Positions 30,008-41,734 of a stretch of DNA of 64,000 nucleotides are shown here, piece after piece (position 1 is the first letter of the stretch; the number at the start of each line of letters is the position of its first letter). The notes below the pieces were generated by a model. The model had not been told where the DNA came from. It ran no database searches and saw nothing but the letters and a program-made list of their open reading frames with translations. Made by a program: the position numbers and the translations under genes. Source of the stretch: Actinomycetales bacterium. GTDB taxonomy: Bacteria > Actinomycetota > Actinomycetes > Actinomycetales > Dermatophilaceae. The DNA is taken from assembly GCA_002748155.1 (NCBI GenBank), contig PDRO01000004.1:54363-118362 (forward strand), read 5' to 3'.

Positions 30008-30302
30008 GGTTTCTCCTTGCCCGGCCCCGCGTCCGGGCTCTGCAGGTGTTGCCAAGTATTGCCGGGAGACATCTGTATTATAGCTAATTCTGACGATCGG
30101 AGTTGGCTTCGCGTTGACTCAGCTGAGAGGCCCGGGGCCCGCCTGAGGCACGGGCGCCTCGGCCCGACGTACCACCACGATCACATTGTCTCGCAACTCT
30201 CTCGGAAACACTCTAGGCATGGTCGTCATCCTCCCTGCCAGGACTGACAGTCCTCATAAGCTCGGTGTCAACCAGACCTTGGACAGACCCCGAGTCAACG
30301 AC
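30008..30302. other. Leader and promoter region of the MarR-like gene
   Basis: On the minus strand TATAAT occupies 30082-30077. TTGCC occurs at 30049 and 30059 (10-bp spacing) and again at 30017 (plus-strand coordinates), in the untranslated leader; evenly spaced copies could be an operator. A palindrome AGGACT-gac-AGTCCT lies at 30240-30254, just past the end of the nitrilase-like gene. No gene is seen. Confidence 0.45.
30077..30082 (-). promoter_or_regulatory. Consensus -10 box of the MarR-like gene
   Basis: TATAAT on the minus strand, 69 nt before GTG 30007. It is an exact match to the sigma-70 type consensus. The -35 is not clear. Confidence 0.55.
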
Positions 30303-31613
30303 TCACCCTTCGCGGGCACCTTGACATGAGTCATCGGGGGCTTCGACCATCGGCCAGCCGGAGACAGTCTCGCGGTAGGCGACGAAACAGTCAGCCCCGT
30401 CGCATGGTCGAGCTTCGCTGGCCGGCCTGTTCGCGACGGCGGTGACCGTCTTGTGCCAGCGGTTGAGTTGCTCAGCGGCTTTGAGGTGCGGTTTGGTCTT
30501 GTCGCTCAACGACGGCACGGCCACGAGTGCCGGGCGGGCATCGGAGATGAGCCGGTGACCGATCAGGTGGAAGAGATCAAGGCAGATCACCGGCATGACG
30601 ACCCCGATCGGTGTGACGATCAAAGGGAGTCGGTCGTTCTCGCCGGCGATCTGGGTTGCCTCGCGGACTAGGTGGCTGCGCGTGTCGTCGTCGAAAGCGG
30701 CGTAGGTCGTGCGCTTGGCGCAGCATGCGATGATCTCACCCCGCTGGTCGATGACGACCGCTTCGTTGCGAGCCAGGGCGCTGCCGGGCGCAGGATCGCC
30801 GTGCGTGAGCCCCACGACTGCCAATGCCGGCCGATCGCTTTGCTCGAGTAGCTCGCACAGCGCCGCCGGGCTTACTGTCAACTCGGGCAGGGTGAGCACG
30901 GCGACCTCGGCACGGCCCGCGTCGGCGTATATCCGCTTCAGTTCGGCAACGATCGTGTCGTCGTTCGAGCCTGGACCGACGGTGATCAACCCGTTGCGGA
31001 CGGCGCGCATGGTCCCCATTGGGACGGCTGCCGGGCTAGCGGAGCGGACTCTGACGACCCGCTTTGGGTGGCCCGCAGCTTGGTTTTCCAGGTGGTTCTC
31101 CAGGGTGGTGCGGCTCGGGCCTTTGAGGTCGATGACGTCGTAGAGATCTGCATCGATGACCGTGCCGAAACGAAACCAGGGTGCCCGCCCGGCACTCTGT
31201 TCCTCGGGCCCGATTGTGCGATCATCCTCGTCGTCGAGCACGTCTTGGACGATGGTGCGTCGGGGCACACACCCCCAGGTGCGTCCGTTGAGTTTGACAG
31301 GGTACCGGGAGAACCACTCCCCTTTTTCGAAGAGTTTTTGGTCGAGGGCTACTGCGAGCCGTAGCAACTCGATGCCCAAGGTGACGGACTCGTACCTCTT
31401 AGTGAGGCGCAGTTCAGCCATGACCTCTTTGAGGTTCTTGGCAGTCGTCTCGAAGGGTTCACGCGCGGGCAGGATTCCGTCGTGGTGGTCCGTCACGGCA
31501 TTGGCGAGGTCGCCGAGTCGCCCATCCGTCAACGCGTGCCAGAGCCGCACATACCAGACAACGGCACTGTGTTTCTCATCAAGTTCGTTGAGCGTTGTCT
31601 CGGCCCATTTCAT
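30303..31613 (-). CDS. Nitrilase-superfamily protein with an unrecognised N-terminal domain
   Basis: The 436-residue product has a C-terminal carbon-nitrogen hydrolase fold at about 200-410 with the complete catalytic triad: E244 in VLTLPELTV, K300 in CCAKRTTY and C344 in VMPVICLDLF. Residues 1-150 are helical, charged and unlike the usual amidase companions (MKWAETTLNELDEKHSAVVW at the start). There is no signal peptide. ATG 31613 is favoured: CAGAAT ends 7 nt before it (leaderless), and upstream residues are basic non-coding-like. It is not a known biosynthetic nitrilase or NAD synthetase by its context. Nitrilase modules also occur in phage-defence reverse transcriptases (DRT1), but no reverse transcriptase is here. 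The substrate is unknown. Confidence 0.7.
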   Translation of the reverse strand: MKWAETTLNELDEKHSAVVWYVRLWHALTDGRLGDLANAVTDHHDGILPAREPFETTAKNLKEVMAELRLTKRYESVTLGIELLRLAVALDQKLFEKGEWFSRYPVKLNGRTWGCVPRRTIVQDVLDDEDDRTIGPEEQSAGRAPWFRFGTVIDADLYDVIDLKGPSRTTLENHLENQAAGHPKRVVRVRSASPAAVPMGTMRAVRNGLITVGPGSNDDTIVAELKRIYADAGRAEVAVLTLPELTVSPAALCELLEQSDRPALAVVGLTHGDPAPGSALARNEAVVIDQRGEIIACCAKRTTYAAFDDDTRSHLVREATQIAGENDRLPLIVTPIGVVMPVICLDLFHLIGHRLISDARPALVAVPSLSDKTKPHLKAAEQLNRWHKTVTAVANRPASEARPCDGADCFVAYRETVSGWPMVEAPDDSCQGAREG

Positions 31614-31745
31614 ACCGGCGATTCTGGCATGTCGTCTCGAAAGCCGACATGTCGGGGCGCGCACCCCAGCAGGACAGCATGGTCGGGCAACACGTTTGCG
31701 GCGACTCGTCATGGGCCCGGCGTGGCGGGCGGGTAGCGTCAGAGC

Positions 31746-31793
31746 ATGAGCGATATCTTCACTCGATCCCGCGTCGCCTGGTCGATGTCATGA
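31746..31793 (+). CDS. Possible 15-codon leader ORF overlapping the MetE-like gene
   Basis: ATG 31746 opens a 15-codon frame (MSDIFTRSRVAWSMS) whose TGA overlaps the next gene's ATG 31790. A TAGCGT box ends 6 nt before ATG 31746, so the transcript would be leaderless and the main gene, which lacks a ribosome site, would be read by coupling. This is inference. Confidence 0.3.
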   Translation: MSDIFTRSRVAWSMS

Positions 31794-32800
31794 CGACCGC
31801 TACCGGGATCGGGTCCTGGCCGGGGCAGGACGTGCGCGAGCCACTGCGGATCGTGCGGGAGCTGCTCGGCGGCTTGGACCCCGACTCCGACGGGGTGACC
31901 GGACTGCCCTATTTGCCGGAGCTTCCCGGTCGAGGCCCCGGCGGCGACCTCATCGGCCGCACCGCCGGGTTGCTCGTGGACCTGCCGGTCGACCTCCAGC
32001 CAGCCGGTTGGCGTCTCGTCGATCGGCCCGGCCGTGACCTGCAACGCACTGCGGCCTTCTGGCGCGAAGACCTCGACGTGCTCGCCGAGACCTTCGACGG
32101 GTATGCCGGTCAGCTCAAGCTCGCGGTCGCCGGACCCTGGACTCTCGCCGCCGGGCTTTGGCTGCCCCGCGGAGAGCGGGCCGTCGTCGACCCCAGCGCC
32201 GCCCGCGACCTCACCGAGTCGCTAGCCGAAGGCCTGCGTGGCCTGCTCACCACCGTTGCTGGGCACCTACCCGGTGCCGAGCTCGTCGTGCAGATCGACG
32301 AGCCGAGCCTGCCGACGGTGCTGGCCGGACGGCTGCCGACCGCATCCGGCTACGGACGCCTCCCCGCCGTCGATCCCCAAGTCGTTCTCCCGACGATCCA
32401 GACCGTCCTCGAAGCCGCAGGGGAGCGGCATACCCTCGTGCATTGTTGCGACCGCCAGCCGCCGCAGACGCTGCTACGCCGGGCGGGCGCCGGCGGTCTG
32501 GCCTTCGACACCGCGTTGCTCACCCCGGCCGGCTGGGAGGGGCTGGCCGTCGCGGCGGAGGAAGGCCGACGGGTCTACCTCGGGTGCGTGCCGACCACCG
32601 GGGCACTCCCGTCGGTCGCCGACCTCGCCGCCGACGTCGCGCAAGCCTGGGCCCGCTTGGGTATGCCGAGCGCCGGGCTCGCCGACCTCGCGGTTACCCC
32701 GTCCTGCGGGCTGGCCGGTGCCACTGCTGCCGAGGCGATCGAGCGGCAACGGCGGTGCGTCGAGGTGGCCCGAGCGCTTGCCGACCGCGCCGTCTCGTGA
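31790..32800 (+). CDS. Cobalamin-independent methionine synthase (MetE) C-terminal-like protein
   Basis: Protein of 336 residues corresponding to the catalytic barrel of MetE without the N-terminal half. It starts TTATGIGSWPG and keeps likely zinc ligands in LVHCCD and VTPSCGL. Short MetE-like proteins of this kind sit between mnmA and ligA in many Actinobacteria; their true methyl donor and acceptor are unclear, and methionine synthesis is only one possibility. ATG 31790 is the first sensible start. An apparent extension upstream would run to 31595 and lacks family similarity. Confidence 0.8.
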   Translation: MTTATGIGSWPGQDVREPLRIVRELLGGLDPDSDGVTGLPYLPELPGRGPGGDLIGRTAGLLVDLPVDLQPAGWRLVDRPGRDLQRTAAFWREDLDVLAETFDGYAGQLKLAVAGPWTLAAGLWLPRGERAVVDPSAARDLTESLAEGLRGLLTTVAGHLPGAELVVQIDEPSLPTVLAGRLPTASGYGRLPAVDPQVVLPTIQTVLEAAGERHTLVHCCDRQPPQTLLRRAGAGGLAFDTALLTPAGWEGLAVAAEEGRRVYLGCVPTTGALPSVADLAADVAQAWARLGMPSAGLADLAVTPSCGLAGATAAEAIERQRRCVEVARALADRAVS

Positions 32801-33303
32801 AGGCAGGGCACTCGACCGGTCACGACGTGGTCGCGGGAGCGCTTCGGACCCCGACAGGAAACACCTCGTGGCGTCGCCGATGTCCGTCCGCCGTGCGCTG
32901 CTAAACGAAGCAGAGCGGCCGTGCTTGGTGCCAATCCGCTGGCTTCATGCGTTGGTGATGGTGTTCTTCGGGCAGCCCGGTTTCACCCCTAAACACGGTA
33001 GGGCAGTGGTAGCGCGCAGTAATCCGCTGGTTTGACGTGTTTGAAAACGCTTCTGAGCCGATCGGCGACTCCCGGGGCAGTCCAGAGGGCGACCCAGGAA
33101 TCTGCAGTGGCCGCCTAGGTGCACGAAACCGGCGCCCGAATGACGGTTTCGTGCGGGTCACAGATCGGCCGGCTTCTACAGGTTCGTCGCAGCCGTATAG
33201 GCATCCGCATCCAGCGAAGTGCACACCTCAGTGCCAGCCCGCTACGGACGTTCGCCGATCTGTGGCCGGCGGCTCGAATCCTCAGGGGTGCGGGTGTCTC
33301 CGG
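32801..33303. other. Long intergenic region between convergent genes
   Basis: About 500 nt with no convincing gene. It contains the inverted repeat at 33121-33154 and two copies of AATCCGCTGG (32934 and 33022). The sequence may be a decayed remnant. Confidence 0.5.
33121..33154. repeat. 10-bp perfect inverted repeat
   Basis: GCACGAAACC (33121-33130) and GGTTTCGTGC (33145-33154) flank a 14-nt loop. There is no T-tract on either side. It lies between convergent genes, so it may be a bidirectional transcript end or a protein site. Confidence 0.5.
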
Positions 33304-34587
33304 TCAGTAGACGATGTCTGGGTCGCCGGGCGTAAGTGCCGAGTGTGAGACGAACTCCTCGAAGGAGATGTTCCAGTCGGTCCAGCCGTTGCCCCGCTTG
33401 AGCGGGCGCCCACTGCCGACGAACTCGACCGGGTCGCCGATTCTGAGGTTCTCGAAGAGCCACTCCCCGTTCGCCGGGCTGACGTTGGTGCAACCGTGGC
33501 TGACATTGGCCCGGCCCTGACTGCCGACCGACCACGGGGCCGAGTGGATGAACTCGCCGGACCAGGTGACCCTCATCGCCCAGTCGACCGGCGTGTTGTA
33601 GTAGTCGGGGTCGTCTTTCTCGATGCCGATGGTCTCGGCGTCCATGACCATGTGGTCACGTTTCTCGATGATCACCTTGATGCCATCCCGGGTCGCGTCG
33701 CCGGCACGGCCACCGCTGATCGGCACGGTGCGCACGAGCTCACCGTTCTGGAAGACCTCCATTTGGTGGGTCGAGCCGACATCGGCCCGCGCCGTGGTGG
33801 CGACCGGCCTGACGGTGAACGAGCCTTTTGCATCCGATCGTCCATAGCGGCCCTTGCCGACGTCGATGCCGTTGATGTTGGCGTTGACTTTCACAGTGGT
33901 GCCTGGTTTCCAGTACTCCACCGGTCGATAGTGGATCTCGTTGTCTCGAAACCAGCCCCAGCCGCCCGGCTGCGGGGGGTCGGAGATGACCTCCAGACTG
34001 CGCTCGACGTCGATCTTGTTCTTGATGGGCTTACTGAATGAGATGATGACCGGCATGGCGATGCCGACCGTATTGCCGTTCATGCTGACCGCCGCGGTCA
34101 CCTGATCGGAGTCGCTGAGCGTGTGGGTCGTGAAGCTGCGGGTCTCGGTGGTGGTCTCGCCGTCACCGTTGCGAGCTACCACGCTAAGCGAGTATGCCGT
34201 CGCCGGCTCCAGACGCTGCTCAGCGCTCCACGACGACCCGTCGTCGGCCAGTTTGCCGCGGAGGTCGACGCGGCCTTCCTTGGGATCGCTGTAGGTCAGG
34301 GTGACTTCGTCGAGCTCGCCGTGGATCGCGGTCACATTGACGAGGCGGCTGACAGGCACATCGGTGGCCCCGTCGTCGACATTGCTGCCGAGGATGACCG
34401 GAGGCTGCTTCGTGGCTGACGCTGTGGCCGCTGGGTCGGCCCCATCGTCGGACGCAGCAGCATTCGAGCAGCCAGCCGCGAGAGCAAAGATCGCACCCGC
34501 CGCAACCAGACGCAGCAGGCGCGAAGAGCGGACGTCTCCGGAGGTGATCCGGGAGGGGGTGGCCAGGCTTCGGGCAAATAGACGCAT
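33304..34587 (-). CDS. L,D-transpeptidase lipoprotein
   Basis: Cell-wall enzyme of 427 residues that makes 3-3 peptidoglycan cross-links outside the membrane. A signal peptide ends in the lipobox LAAGC (C40). Two Ig-like domains follow (about 60-285), then the YkuD catalytic domain with SHGCTNVSPANGEWLF, where H364 and C366 are catalytic, and a C-terminal extension (WTDWNISFEEF). This matches the mycobacterial LdtMt2 type. ATG 34587 is chosen because the signal peptide starts there; GGGGA lies just upstream. It runs opposite to ligA. Confidence 0.92.
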   Translation of the reverse strand: MRLFARSLATPSRITSGDVRSSRLLRLVAAGAIFALAAGCSNAAASDDGADPAATASATKQPPVILGSNVDDGATDVPVSRLVNVTAIHGELDEVTLTYSDPKEGRVDLRGKLADDGSSWSAEQRLEPATAYSLSVVARNGDGETTTETRSFTTHTLSDSDQVTAAVSMNGNTVGIAMPVIISFSKPIKNKIDVERSLEVISDPPQPGGWGWFRDNEIHYRPVEYWKPGTTVKVNANINGIDVGKGRYGRSDAKGSFTVRPVATTARADVGSTHQMEVFQNGELVRTVPISGGRAGDATRDGIKVIIEKRDHMVMDAETIGIEKDDPDYYNTPVDWAMRVTWSGEFIHSAPWSVGSQGRANVSHGCTNVSPANGEWLFENLRIGDPVEFVGSGRPLKRGNGWTDWNISFEEFVSHSALTPGDPDIVY

Positions 34588-34709
34588 CAAGAGATCCCCT
34601 AGTGTTAAGCAACGCGACGAGGGCCCAGGAAGCCCGAATGACCAGTATCCGATGCTTGCCCGCCTTTCGGCAACTCGAAACCCCATCTATCACCCGGCTT
34701 GCCGGCTGA

Positions 34710-36968
<2,259 letters not shown>

Positions 36969-37104
36969 ACCTGGCCGACCCGCTCACCGATTCGACCGAC
37001 CGGATCGAGCACCGTGGTGCCCGGGCATTGCTTGCTCTCCGGTGGACCGCCCGGTGTCGGGCACTCCTCTCGTCGGACTGACGAGAAACACCTAGAATGC
37101 CCGG

Positions 37105-37420
37105 ATGAAGACCACGTCGCCCGGCAAGTCAGGCAAGACCGGCAAGTCAGGCAAGACCGGCAAGCCAGGCAAAACCAGCAAGTCCGGCAAAACCGGCAAG
37201 TCCGGCAAGACCGTCAAGTCGGGTAAGCCTGTCAAAGCCGACAAGCCGGGTATGGACGGCAAGCGGGGTGGCTCCACCAAGTCCGGCAAATCCGGCAAGT
37301 CCGGCAAATCTGACAAATCCGACAAGGTCGTGAAGTCGAGCAAGGCGGGCAAATCTGCGAAGAGGACGAAACCGGACAAGCCGGTGAAGGCCACGAAACT
37401 GGGCGAGCCGGGCGCGTCGC
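37105..37420 (+). repeat. Lysine-codon tandem repeat region
   Basis: Imperfect 9- and 15-nt units such as GGCAAGTCAGGCAAGACC recur from 37120 to about 37340 and encode the (K-S/T-G) tail. The unit is in frame, so copy number can change without breaking the gene. Confidence 0.8.
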
Positions 37421-38142
37421 ACTCGCCGCCCGGCGTTGCGGCATACCCTGCTCTTGCGGTGACTGTCGACCTCGTGGTGTTGACGATTCGTTCCGGAGCC
37501 CTGCACGTGCTGCTCGTCGAGCGCGGCGAGCAGCCCTACCGCGGGCAGCTCGCTCTCCCAGGTGGCTTCCTGCGGATCGACGAGAGCCTGCGTGACGCGG
37601 CGCACCGCGAGTTGGCTGCCCACACCGGGTTGGGTCTCGCTCGGGCCGGTCACCTCGAACAACTTGGCAGTTACGGTCGGCCCGATCGGGATCCCCGGAT
37701 GCGCACGGTGTCGGTGGCCTACCTGGCACTGGTGCCGCAGCTGCCCGAGTCGGTAGCCGGCCCGGTAGCCGACACGGACCCCGCAATCGCCCGCTGGGTG
37801 CCGGTCGGGGACTTGACCACCACCAGCGGCCCGGCACCGCTCGCCTTCGACCACGACGCCATCCTCGCCGACGGCGTGCAACGGGCCCGGGCGAAGCTCG
37901 AATACACCGCCCTGGCCACGGTCTTCTGCCCGCCGGAATTCACCATCTCTCAGCTGCGAGAGGTCTACGAAACGGTCTGGGGACACGCCGTGGATCCACG
38001 CAACTTCCACCGCAAGGCCACCCGAACCGTGGGCCTGCTCGAACCCACCGGTCGGCGGACCAGCGGCGAGACCGGCCGGCCGGCGCAGCTCTACCGGCGC
38101 GGCACTACCGATGTCATCGATCCGCCCCTGAACCGCAGCTGA
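37105..38142 (+). CDS. Nudix-like/winged-helix protein (NrtR type) with a lysine-rich repeat tail
   Basis: The 345-residue product has three parts. Residues 1-105 are nearly all K, S, G and T in short repeats (KSGKTGKSGK). Residues 115-260 are a Nudix fold, and 270-345 a winged-helix region (PPEFTISQLREVYETVWG). The Nudix box (GGFLRIDESLRDAAHREL then AAHTGL) has lost the two metal-binding glutamates of REUxEExGU, which are A and H here. That, with the C-terminal HTH, points to an NrtR-like repressor sensing an ADP-ribose type ligand rather than a hydrolase. TAGAAT (37093-37098) ends 6 nt before ATG 37105, so the mRNA is probably leaderless. Target genes are not adjacent. Confidence 0.78.
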   Translation: MKTTSPGKSGKTGKSGKTGKPGKTSKSGKTGKSGKTVKSGKPVKADKPGMDGKRGGSTKSGKSGKSGKSDKSDKVVKSSKAGKSAKRTKPDKPVKATKLGEPGASHSPPGVAAYPALAVTVDLVVLTIRSGALHVLLVERGEQPYRGQLALPGGFLRIDESLRDAAHRELAAHTGLGLARAGHLEQLGSYGRPDRDPRMRTVSVAYLALVPQLPESVAGPVADTDPAIARWVPVGDLTTTSGPAPLAFDHDAILADGVQRARAKLEYTALATVFCPPEFTISQLREVYETVWGHAVDPRNFHRKATRTVGLLEPTGRRTSGETGRPAQLYRRGTTDVIDPPLNRS

Positions 38143-38277
38143 CCCGCACTCGGCCCGGCGGTCGGCACGCCCGGCCGTCACGGTCACCTACGCCTCGACC
38201 AGCGCCTGCGTGCGGAGAACTCGTCTTCGGTCAGCTGGCTCCCGGTGTCGGCGGATAGCGCGTCTTAGGATGCCGCT

Positions 38278-38574
38278 ATGTCCGATCTGTCCCGCGACGA
38301 TGTCGCGCACTTGGCCAAGCTGGCCCGGATCGAGTTGACCGACGTCGAGCTCGATCGTTTCCTCGGCGAGTTGTCGGTCATCCTCGACTCGGTCGCCCTG
38401 GTGCAGCAGGCCCCGACCGAGGGTGTCGAGCCGATGTCGCACCCGATGCCGTTGACCAACGTCAGCCGCCCCGATGTCGTCACCCCCGGGCTGACCGCCG
38501 AGCAAGCGCTCGCCGGGGCACCGGTCGGCGAAGAGGGCCGCTTCATGGTGCCGCGCATCCTGGACGAGGAGTGA
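38278..38574 (+). CDS. gatC: Aspartyl/glutamyl-tRNA amidotransferase subunit C
   Basis: Small stabilising subunit (98 residues) of the GatCAB amidotransferase. It begins [19 protein letters not shown], and has the belt region [21 protein letters not shown] segment ([15 protein letters not shown]) that wraps GatA. A TAGGAT -10 box (38266-38271) ends 6 nt before ATG 38278, so the gatCAB mRNA is likely leaderless. gatA follows after 5 nt or overlaps, depending on its start. Confidence 0.95.
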   Translation: MSDLSRDDVAHLAKLARIELTDVELDRFLGELSVILDSVALVQQAPTEGVEPMSHPMPLTNVSRPDVVTPGLTAEQALAGAPVGEEGRFMVPRILDEE

Positions 38575-38579
38575 GCCGG

Positions 38580-40100
38580 GTGACAGACCACGACCGGTTG
38601 GTCCGCCAAAGTGCTGCCGCGATGGCCGACGCCTTGGCTCGCGGCGAGGTGAGCGCGGTCGAATTGACCTCGGCACACCTCGACCGGATCGACGCCGTCG
38701 ACGGCGCGGTGCACGCCTTCGTGCACGTCGACTACGAAGGCGCTATCGCCCAAGCACGGGCGGTCGACGAACGCCGCGCGGCTGGTGACGACCTGCACGT
38801 GTTAGCCGGCGTGCCGGTGGCCGTCAAGGACGTCATCGCAACGGCCGGCCTGCCGACGACCTGCGGGAGCAAGATCCTCGAAGGCTGGGTGCCGCCCTAT
38901 GACGCCACCCTCGTTGCCAAACTCCGTCGTGCCGGGATGCCGATCCTGGGCAAAACCAACATGGACGAATTCGCGATGGGCTCCTCGACCGAGCACTCGG
39001 CATACGGACCCACTCGGAACCCATGGGACCTGAACCGGATTCCGGGTGGCTCCGGTGGTGGCTCCGCGGCGGCAGTCGGAGCCTTCGAAGCACCGCTGGC
39101 CATCGGCACCGACACAGGTGGTTCGATCCGCCAGCCGGCTGCGGTCACCGGCACGGTCGGCACCAAACCGACCTATGGGGGAGTGTCGCGCTACGGGGTC
39201 GTCGCCCTCGCCTCCAGCCTCGACCAGGCCGGGCCGTGCGCCCGATCAGTGCTCGACACGGCGCTGCTGCATTCGGTGATCGGTGGCCATGACCCCCGCG
39301 ATTCGACCTCCATTCAGGCTCCGGTGCCCCCGGTCATGCGGGCGGCACAGCTGGCTGACGTGTCGGGAACGCGGGTCGGGGTCGTGCGCCAGTTGACCGG
39401 AGACGGCTATCAGGCCGGGGTTCAGGCCAATTTCGACACTGCGGTCGCTCTGCTCGTCGAGGCCGGTGCCGAGGTCGTCGAGGTCGACTGCCCGAATTTC
39501 GCCTTCGCGCTGGCCGCCTACTACCTCATCCTGCCGTCGGAGGCCTCCTCGAACCTGGCCAGGTTCGATGCGATGCGCTACGGCCTGCGGGTGCTGCCCG
39601 ACGGCGACCCGAGCGCCGAGCAGGTCATGTCCGCCACTCGTGAGGCCGGCTTCGGTGCCGAGGTGAAACGCCGGATCATCCTGGGCACGTACGCCTTGTC
39701 GGCCGGCTATTTCGACGCCTACTACGGCCGGGCGCAGAAGGTCCGCCGGCTGATCGCCGACGACTTCGCGACGGCTTTCGAGACAGCTGATGTGCTCGTC
39801 TCTCCGACCGCGCCGACGACCGCCTTCGAGATCGGGGAGAAGCTGGACGATCCGCTGGCCATGTATCTCAACGACGTCGCGACCATCCCGGCCAACCTGG
39901 CCGGCATCCCCGGCATCAGCCTGCCCACCGGGTTGGCGCCGGAGGACAGCTTGCCGACCGGCATACAGATCCTCGCCCCGGCAATGGCCGACGAGCGGCT
40001 GTATGCCGTGGGCGCGGCCCTCGAACGGGCGTTGACGGCGACCTGGGGCGGGCATCTGCTCGAGCGAGCGCCGAGGCTCGGCGGGAAGGAGCAGTCATGA
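38580..40100 (+). CDS. gatA: Aspartyl/glutamyl-tRNA amidotransferase subunit A
   Basis: Amidase subunit (506 residues) that frees ammonia from glutamine for tRNA-dependent Gln/Asn synthesis. The Ser-cisSer-Lys triad is K83 (VAVKDVI), S158 (in PGGSGGGS) and S182 (DTGGSIRQP), at the usual spacing. GTG 38580 is preferred because GAGGAG (38566-38571) is 8 nt away; GTG 38571, overlapping the gatC stop, is also possible. It overlaps gatB by 4 nt (ATGA). Confidence 0.95.
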   Translation: MTDHDRLVRQSAAAMADALARGEVSAVELTSAHLDRIDAVDGAVHAFVHVDYEGAIAQARAVDERRAAGDDLHVLAGVPVAVKDVIATAGLPTTCGSKILEGWVPPYDATLVAKLRRAGMPILGKTNMDEFAMGSSTEHSAYGPTRNPWDLNRIPGGSGGGSAAAVGAFEAPLAIGTDTGGSIRQPAAVTGTVGTKPTYGGVSRYGVVALASSLDQAGPCARSVLDTALLHSVIGGHDPRDSTSIQAPVPPVMRAAQLADVSGTRVGVVRQLTGDGYQAGVQANFDTAVALLVEAGAEVVEVDCPNFAFALAAYYLILPSEASSNLARFDAMRYGLRVLPDGDPSAEQVMSATREAGFGAEVKRRIILGTYALSAGYFDAYYGRAQKVRRLIADDFATAFETADVLVSPTAPTTAFEIGEKLDDPLAMYLNDVATIPANLAGIPGISLPTGLAPEDSLPTGIQILAPAMADERLYAVGAALERALTATWGGHLLERAPRLGGKEQS

Positions 40101-41686
40101 CCACGTCAACCGGGCCGGGCGAGGTCTCCAACACCGCCACCAGTGGCGACGCTGTGCTGAGCTATAACGACACCGTCGCGGCATACGATCCGGTGCTCGG
40201 GCTCGAGGTGCACGTCGAGCTGGGCACCGCGACGAAGATGTTCTGCGGCTGCCCGACCGAGTTCGGAGCCGAGCCCAACACCCAGGTCTGCCCGGTCTGT
40301 CTCGGGTTGCCCGGCTCACTCCCGGTGGTCAACGAGATCGGGGTCGAGTCAGCGGTCCGGATCGGGCTCGCGCTCAACTGCCAGATCGCCTCGTGGTGCC
40401 GGTTCGCGCGGAAGAACTACTTCTATCCGGACATGCCCAAGAACTTCCAGACCAGTCAATACGACGAGCCGATCGCCTTCGACGGCTACCTCGACGTCGA
40501 ATACCCGGACGCCAACGGCCAGACTCAGGTCTACCGGGTGCACATCGAGCGAGCCCATATGGAGGAGGACACCGGCAAGTCCACCCACGTCGGCGGGGCG
40601 ACCGGTCGCATTCACGGCGCCGACTACTCGCTGGTGGACTACAACCGAGCCGGCATACCGCTCATCGAGATCGTCACCAAACCCATGGAGGGAGTGGGGG
40701 AGCGGGCTCCGGAGATCGCCCGGGCCTACGTCGCCGCCTTGCGCGACCTGCTGCGTGCGCTCCAGGTCTCCGACGTCAAGATGGAGCAGGGATCGCTACG
40801 TTGCGACGCCAACGTCTCGTTGCGGCCCAAGGCCGCAGAAGGGTCCGACAGCCCCGAGCAGCAGCAGGTGCCCCTGGGGACCCGCACCGAGACCAAGAAC
40901 GTCAACTCGTTGCGTTCCGTCGAGCGAGCGGTCCGCTACGAGATGACCCGGCACGCCGCAGTGCTGGCCAGCGGTGGGTCGGTGGTCCAAGAGACGCGAC
41001 ACTGGCACGAAGACACCGGCGAGACAACCTCGGGCCGTGAGAAGTCCGACGCCGAGGACTACCGCTACTTCCCCGAGCCCGACCTGGTGCCGATCGCCCC
41101 GAGCCCCGAGACCATCGAGCGACTGCGGGCCACACTGCCCGAGCAACCGATCGCCCGGCGCCGACGGCTGCAGCAGGAATGGGGCTTCTCCGATCTCGAG
41201 ATGCGCGATGTCGTCAATGCTGGGGCCGTCGAGCTCATCGAGGCCACGGTCGCGGCCGGTGCCAGACCGGCCGGGGCCCGGAAGTGGTGGTCGGGCGAGA
41301 TCGCACGCCGAGCCAACAGTGAGGACAAGCAGCTGACCGGCTTCGGGATAACGCCGCAGATGATCGCCGAGCTCGACGGGCTCGTGCAGAGCGGGCGCTT
41401 GAACGACTCGATGGCCCGGCAGGTCTTCGACGGGATGCTTGCCGGCGAAGGCAACGCGACCGCGATCGCTGACCGGCGTAGCTTGGCTCTCGTGCAGGAT
41501 GACGATGCGCTCGGTGCTGCCGTCGACGAGGTGATCGCCGCGAACGCCGGGATCGTCGAGAAGATCCGTGGCGGCAAGGCCCAGGCTGTTGGTGCGCTGA
41601 TCGGCCAGGTCATGAAGAAGATGTCCGGCCAGGCCGACGCCGCCCGCGTGCGCGAGCTCATCCTCGAACGAGTCGGCGGTTCCTGA
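40097..41686 (+). CDS. gatB: Aspartyl/glutamyl-tRNA amidotransferase subunit B
   Basis: Subunit (529 residues) that binds the misacylated tRNA, phosphorylates its side chain and receives ammonia from GatA. It shows [18 protein letters not shown], the zinc-site cysteines (CVCLG-type [11 protein letters not shown]), the kinase motif [13 protein letters not shown] and a C-terminal YqeY-like tail domain. The start overlaps the gatA stop. Its presence suggests Gln-tRNA, and possibly Asn-tRNA, is made indirectly. Confidence 0.95.
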   Translation: MTTSTGPGEVSNTATSGDAVLSYNDTVAAYDPVLGLEVHVELGTATKMFCGCPTEFGAEPNTQVCPVCLGLPGSLPVVNEIGVESAVRIGLALNCQIASWCRFARKNYFYPDMPKNFQTSQYDEPIAFDGYLDVEYPDANGQTQVYRVHIERAHMEEDTGKSTHVGGATGRIHGADYSLVDYNRAGIPLIEIVTKPMEGVGERAPEIARAYVAALRDLLRALQVSDVKMEQGSLRCDANVSLRPKAAEGSDSPEQQQVPLGTRTETKNVNSLRSVERAVRYEMTRHAAVLASGGSVVQETRHWHEDTGETTSGREKSDAEDYRYFPEPDLVPIAPSPETIERLRATLPEQPIARRRRLQQEWGFSDLEMRDVVNAGAVELIEATVAAGARPAGARKWWSGEIARRANSEDKQLTGFGITPQMIAELDGLVQSGRLNDSMARQVFDGMLAGEGNATAIADRRSLALVQDDDALGAAVDEVIAANAGIVEKIRGGKAQAVGALIGQVMKKMSGQADAARVRELILERVGGS

Positions 41687-41734
41687 CCGGTCTCGTTCCG
41701 TGCCAGGTCAGGTGTTGCATCTACTCTCGTGGGC

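Noticed and set aside
33271..33281. GGCTCGAATCC, like a tRNA T-arm
   Set aside because: Flanks do not form a T stem and no anticodon arm or acceptor stem is found.
37105..37420. Repeat tract as a CRISPR or non-coding satellite
   Set aside because: Units are 9-15 nt, in frame with the Nudix gene and without spacers; it is coding.
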